A stretch of DNA of 64,000 nt from DATJKD01 sp963728295 (GTDB lineage: Bacteria; Pseudomonadota; Gammaproteobacteria; Steroidobacterales; Steroidobacteraceae), in assembly GCA_963728295.1 (NCBI GenBank), contig CAVSKB010000011.1:991788-1055787 (forward strand), given 5' to 3'. Each line of letters starts with the position of its first letter. Position 1 is the stretch's first letter. This document shows positions 63,521-64,000 of this stretch, piece by piece. Position numbers and translations under genes: made by a program. The notes under the pieces were generated by a model. The model saw only the letters and a program-made list of their open reading frames with translations. It had not been told where the DNA came from and did no database searches.

Positions 63521-63548
63521 AGTGCGCATAATGTATATTAAGTTAAAT
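63521..63548 (+). other. dif: Chromosome dimer resolution site dif
   Basis: XerC arm AGTGCGCATAA (63521-63531), central TGTATA (63532-63537) and XerD arm TTAAGTTAAAT (63538-63548). Against the E. coli dif only two of 28 positions differ (first base, and T to A in the XerD arm). XerC and XerD act here with FtsK at the division septum to resolve chromosome dimers, so this marks the replication terminus region. Genes to its left are mostly rightward, consistent with a fork arriving from the left. Confidence 0.93.
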
Positions 63549-63679
63549 TATGACCCCATGACTTATGGAGGGATCGCCCGGCGGCGCCGTCCGCGTGGAC
63601 ACCCTCTCGCCGCGTAGCGAACTCAGCTGACTTCCGCCGTACGCTTCCGCGCGGTCCTCATCACCCATGGAAGATGACC

Positions 63680-63835
63680 ATGAAGCTAGTACCGGCGCTC
63701 GGCGTCCTCGTGTTGGTGGCGAAATACCGGGTCATCGGGCCGCTCTCGAACCTGCCGGAGTTCCAGCAGGCCTTCCAATGCAAGGCCGACGCGCCAATGG
63801 TGCGCAAGGCGCAGGAGCGTTGCGACGTCTGGTGA
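63680..63835 (+). pseudogene. Remnant of an M13-family metallopeptidase gene
   Basis: A 51-residue frame reads MKLVPALGVLVLVA, resembling a signal-peptide start, and then directly YRVIGPLSNLPEFQQAFQCK and MVRKAQERCDVW followed by TGA 63833-63835. The latter part matches the extreme C-terminus of neprilysin-type M13 peptidases, which end in a Cys-x-x-Trp-like tail. The catalytic body (HExxH) is absent, so an internal deletion has fused leader and tail. Nothing else is recognised up to 64000. Confidence 0.6.
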
Positions 63836-64000
63836 CGGTAGGTGAAGACGCGCTGAAGATATGCGTGGACTCAGCCGGTAGCCCGATTCGACGGGCACGA
63901 TCTCAGCGGTGACAACCGCCGCCCGCGCAGCGCTTCAACCACGAGGAGCGTTCCGCTCGGCCAGCGGGAGAGCAACCGATGCAGCCCGTCCAGACCGCCC

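Noticed and set aside
63347..63529. Minus-strand open frame running into dif
   Set aside because: It is 60 codons with low-information composition, it would place coding sequence over dif, and no RBS is seen.

Overview
The window is GC-rich chromosomal DNA. It most likely comes from an uncultured gammaproteobacterium near the Steroidobacterales/Nevskiales/Xanthomonadales. That placement is inferred from zipA, the order nusA-infB-rbfA-truB-rpsO-pnp, fabD-fabG-acpP-fabF-pabB-pabC-mltG-tmk-holB-pilZ, a rhombosortase, PhaR, an AddAB-like pair in the recombination-nuclease role, and a dif site almost identical to the E. coli one. No tRNA, rRNA, CRISPR array or insertion sequence was recognised.

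Layout. 1-8140 (+): end of rimP, then nusA, infB, rbfA, truB, rpsO and pnp. This part is riddled with single-base indels, mostly one extra G or C. The encoded proteins are clearly conserved, so I read these as sequence errors near a contig end, not gene decay. The rest of the window has about one indel per few kb. 8196-10357 (-): phaR, gluQRS and a cysteine-poor dksA. 10590-21789 (+): smc, zipA, ligA, an oppBCDF-type peptide transporter without its binding protein, and a CaiB/BaiF CoA-transferase. 21855-29209 (+): alaA and an AddB-like/AddA-like helicase-nuclease pair. 29215-34944 (-): type II secretion genes gspG to gspN, divergent from a rhombosortase gene (35017). 35659-44268 (+): fatty acid synthesis, folate (pabB/pabC), mltG, tmk, holB and pilZ. 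44526-49802 (+): a BarA-like hybrid kinase and a REC-PAS-GGDEF-EAL protein with both enzymatic sites degenerate, resembling the FimX partner of PilZ. 49852-53815 (-): a cNMP-rhodanese protein, a FadJ-like fusion and an EEP-family phosphohydrolase. 53911-59970: mixed accessory genes including a TIR-like protein, a PhoX-like protein, an epimerase, a methyltransferase and an MFS permease.

The most interesting part is 60038-63548. A full chromosome-dimer-resolution site (dif) lies at 63521-63548 with 26 of 28 bases matching E. coli dif. To its left are three copies of a roughly 95-bp repeat. Each has a dif-like XerC half plus the central TGTATA but no XerD arm, and each sits just upstream of one gene. 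The three genes encode a PIN-like nuclease, an HNH nuclease and a HEPN (AbiU2-like) protein. Between them and dif is a DUF3653-type gene resembling the Xer recombination activation factor of TLC-phage-type elements, coupled to a small zinc-ribbon ORF. I interpret this as a Xer/dif-exploiting mobile element that has built an integron-like array of single-gene, nuclease-type (probably defence) cassettes at the replication terminus.

Genes likely to work together: the kinase, the FimX-like protein and PilZ (surface motility signalling); gspG-N with the rhombosortase (secretion and cleavage of GlyGly-CTERM proteins); the AddAB-like pair (double-strand break processing); and the dif array with its activation factor.
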